DNA of 64,000 bases from Diplonema japonicum (Eukaryota; Euglenozoa; Diplonemea; Diplonemida; Diplonemidae): positions 186,001-250,000 of the forward strand of contig OZ025715.1 in NCBI GenBank assembly GCA_964019335.1. The letters are read 5' to 3'. Position numbers and translations under genes: made by a program. This document shows, one piece after another, positions 62,786-64,000 of this stretch. The first letter of the stretch is position 1; the number at the start of each line of letters is the position of its first letter. The notes below the pieces were generated by a model that searched no databases, had not been told where the DNA came from, and was given only the letters and a program-made list of their open reading frames with translations.

Positions 62786-62929
62786 CAGGCTGACGGAGAG
62801 GCGCTTCCTGGGTGGAAGATTATCAGTATAAATGACACTCCGGTGGCCAACATTTCCGAGCTGAAGCAAACCCTGGCCCGCTCGGGTCTGAATCTGGTTA
62901 TCTGCCTTCAAGCACCGTCAGTCAGTTAA
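53935..62929 (+). CDS. Giant NO VEIN-like protein: GHKL ATPase, zinc knuckle, NOV C-terminal domain and PDZ-like modules (3 exons)
   Basis: Exons 53935-62583, 62641-62739 and 62789-62929 (2,962 residues). Introns are 57 and 49 nt, the first A-rich, the second poly(A) then CA repeat. A Ser-rich acidic stretch is at about 327-345. A GHKL/HATPase domain spans about 944-1100: ELIQNADDN (N box, about 977), VVSNNELGFS and GYIGMKGIGFKSVFRVT. This matches plant NO VEIN and sacsin-type ATPases. A PDZ-like module lies near 2340-2440. A CCHC knuckle (Cys-x2-Cys-x4-His-x4-Cys) is at about 2562-2575. The NOV_C/DUF3883 domain is at about 2726-2835 with YD and IEVKTT, a PD-(D/E)xK-like nuclease core. A final PDZ (VLRLTK ... 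ALPGWKIISINDTPV) is rebuilt only by splicing both introns. Role unknown. Confidence 0.85.
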
Positions 62930-63283
62930 AGGGGGGGGGCGGGAGAAATCAATCTCTTATGACACAAAACAACGCATCACTTCTTTTTTTTTTGTTTTTT
63001 CTTTCCGCTTCTTTATTTCTTCCCGTTGTAAACTCAGGTAAGCCCAAGTTCTCCGATCTGATTGTTCATTATGATTGTTAGGAATGGGAATAGTCTTCAT
63101 ATTGTTGAGATGTTTGCTCTGATCGCTTTTTGATCTCTTCCCCATTCAAAAAAAAAAAAAAAAAAAAAAAAAGGAAGAAGAAAATGAAGGGGTCAATTAA
63201 TTAATTATTCACTTCACAGGGCTTTTTTAAAAAACCTCTCAAACCCCCCCCCTTTTTTTTTACTTACACATGATTTACACTGG
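62930..63283. other. Intergenic
   Basis: About 350 bp; G and A runs, a T run at 62983-63000, a complex patch at 63000-63140. A TTCACTTCACAG acceptor ends at 63219 upstream of the last gene. Nothing else recognised. Confidence 0.5.
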
Positions 63284-64000
63284 ATGGCATTTTTTGTGGG
63301 TTTAGTTGTGGTGAGCAAGGCGGCCTGCGCGGGAGGGGTTGCTACAGGAGCCCTGTCGTTGCTGTGGCAAGCAAGCGATGCGTGTATAGGAGGCGAGGTG
63401 AGGCTGACAAAGCAGGAACGGTCGAGGAGGTTGAGGAGGAAACAGTCGATTGAAATAAACAAAAACCAACAGCACAAGTGGGTGTCGCACCTGGGGAACA
63501 TCGAGGCGAAAAGTGTGCTACAGGCTTTTTGCGGTGGGGTGGTGGCGGGAACCGTTGGGGGCGCTCTCTGGACAGGCGCACACGGCGTGGCAACAACGGC
63601 CATCCCGCTCACTAAAGAACCGTGGATCACAGTAATAGAACTCGTGGGTGCAGGGCTTGTCCTGTGGACGCCAACGTTCGTCTTGCTAACAAGAACCAAT
63701 CAAGAGATCGAGCATGGCGTGCCCTTCTACTTCTTCGACGGCATGGTCTTGGGCACTGCGTGGTTCTCAGCAACATCGTTATTCGGGTTCAGATCACTGT
63801 CGAAAATGGGGCTTTGCACCACATCCGGGTTCACCGCCCTCATGCTCCTTGTTTTCGTCACGAAGTACGGTTACTACCAAAGCAGCAAACGTGTTTTGTA
63901 CACAGGGCCCATCACGACCATCAGCCACAAATGGCTTATCACAGCAGGGGTTGTGTCAGGGACGTTTTTGTCTGTAGCATTGGCTGTGACGCCGTTCTAC
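63284..64000 (+). CDS. Multi-pass membrane protein, N-terminal part (3' truncated by window edge)
   Basis: Open for 239 codons from ATG 63284 to the window end. A hydrophobic N-terminus (AFFVGLVVVSKAACAGGVAT) leads into a basic stretch (RSRRLRRKQS). Several predicted membrane segments follow, for example AFCGGVVAGTVGGALW, TVIELVGAGLVLWTPTFVLL, GMVLGTAWFSATSLFGF, FTALMLLVFVT and AGVVSGTFLSVALAV. No family is recognised. The ATG is separated from the acceptor at 63219 by a C/T-rich leader. The composition is that of a real gene; its end is outside the window. Confidence 0.6.
   Translation, partial: MAFFVGLVVVSKAACAGGVATGALSLLWQASDACIGGEVRLTKQERSRRLRRKQSIEINKNQQHKWVSHLGNIEAKSVLQAFCGGVVAGTVGGALWTGAHGVATTAIPLTKEPWITVIELVGAGLVLWTPTFVLLTRTNQEIEHGVPFYFFDGMVLGTAWFSATSLFGFRSLSKMGLCTTSGFTALMLLVFVTKYGYYQSSKRVLYTGPITTISHKWLITAGVVSGTFLSVALAVTPFY

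Overview
The window looks like nuclear DNA of a flagellated eukaryote, most likely a euglenozoan and probably a diplonemid. All of the roughly 27 genes recognised lie on the + strand with no strand switch. Most are preceded by a pyrimidine- or T-rich tract ending in AG a short way before the start codon, as expected of polycistronic transcription resolved by spliced-leader trans-splicing. Two nearly identical calmodulin genes sit in tandem, as in trypanosomatids, and their protein has a euglenozoan-type sequence. Unlike trypanosomatids, many genes carry very short cis-introns (34-70 nt). Many of these consist almost entirely of a poly(A) run. The species assignment is inference. No spliced-leader RNA, tRNA or rRNA gene was seen.

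Layout. 0-10 kb: C-terminal end of an unknown gene; a dynein-D6-like/ankyrin/F-box fusion; an actin-related protein; a five-exon CCCH zinc-finger protein with a huge polyhistidine tract; a PPR-like protein; an IQ/helical protein. 9.8-11.6 kb: a decayed piggyBac-type transposon flanked by TTAA. 12.8-16 kb: a calcyphosin-like EF-hand gene and the two calmodulins. 16.7-27.5 kb: MATE transporter, CCCH/RRM-like protein, EF-hand coiled-coil protein, a long coiled-coil WW-like protein and a four-exon EF-hand protein. 28-38.6 kb: a short interspersed repeat, a NEK-like kinase followed by decayed copies of its own 3' end, a membrane-anchored metacaspase-like protein, a secreted choloylglycine-hydrolase-family amidase, a secreted M23 peptidase with tandem repeat domains, a second repeat copy and a FYVE protein. 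38.7-44 kb: calreticulin, a kelch membrane protein, a myristoylated NCS-type EF-hand protein and a type I membrane protein with Tudor-like folds. 44-48 kb: a gene-poor, homopolymer-rich stretch with a 200-N gap that looks like an unmerged contig overlap. 48-53 kb: BBS4, a SAP30BP/HCNGP-like protein, ribosomal protein eS8 and a secreted MsrA. 53.9-62.9 kb: a giant NO VEIN-like protein. The window ends inside a multi-pass membrane protein.

No operon-like functional unit is evident, as expected of a trans-spliced array. Themes recur: calcium sensing (seven genes), flagellum or basal body (BBS4, NEK, calcyphosin-like, calmodulin), RNA metabolism (two CCCH proteins, PPR-like, SAP30BP-like) and secreted hydrolases possibly of bacterial ancestry. 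The most unusual signals are the poly(A) introns, the NO VEIN-like giant with PDZ-like modules and a zinc knuckle, the dynein-D6/ankyrin/F-box fusion, and the polyhistidine CCCH protein. Intergenic DNA is dominated by A, T, C and G homopolymers, whose lengths are probably not exact in the assembly.
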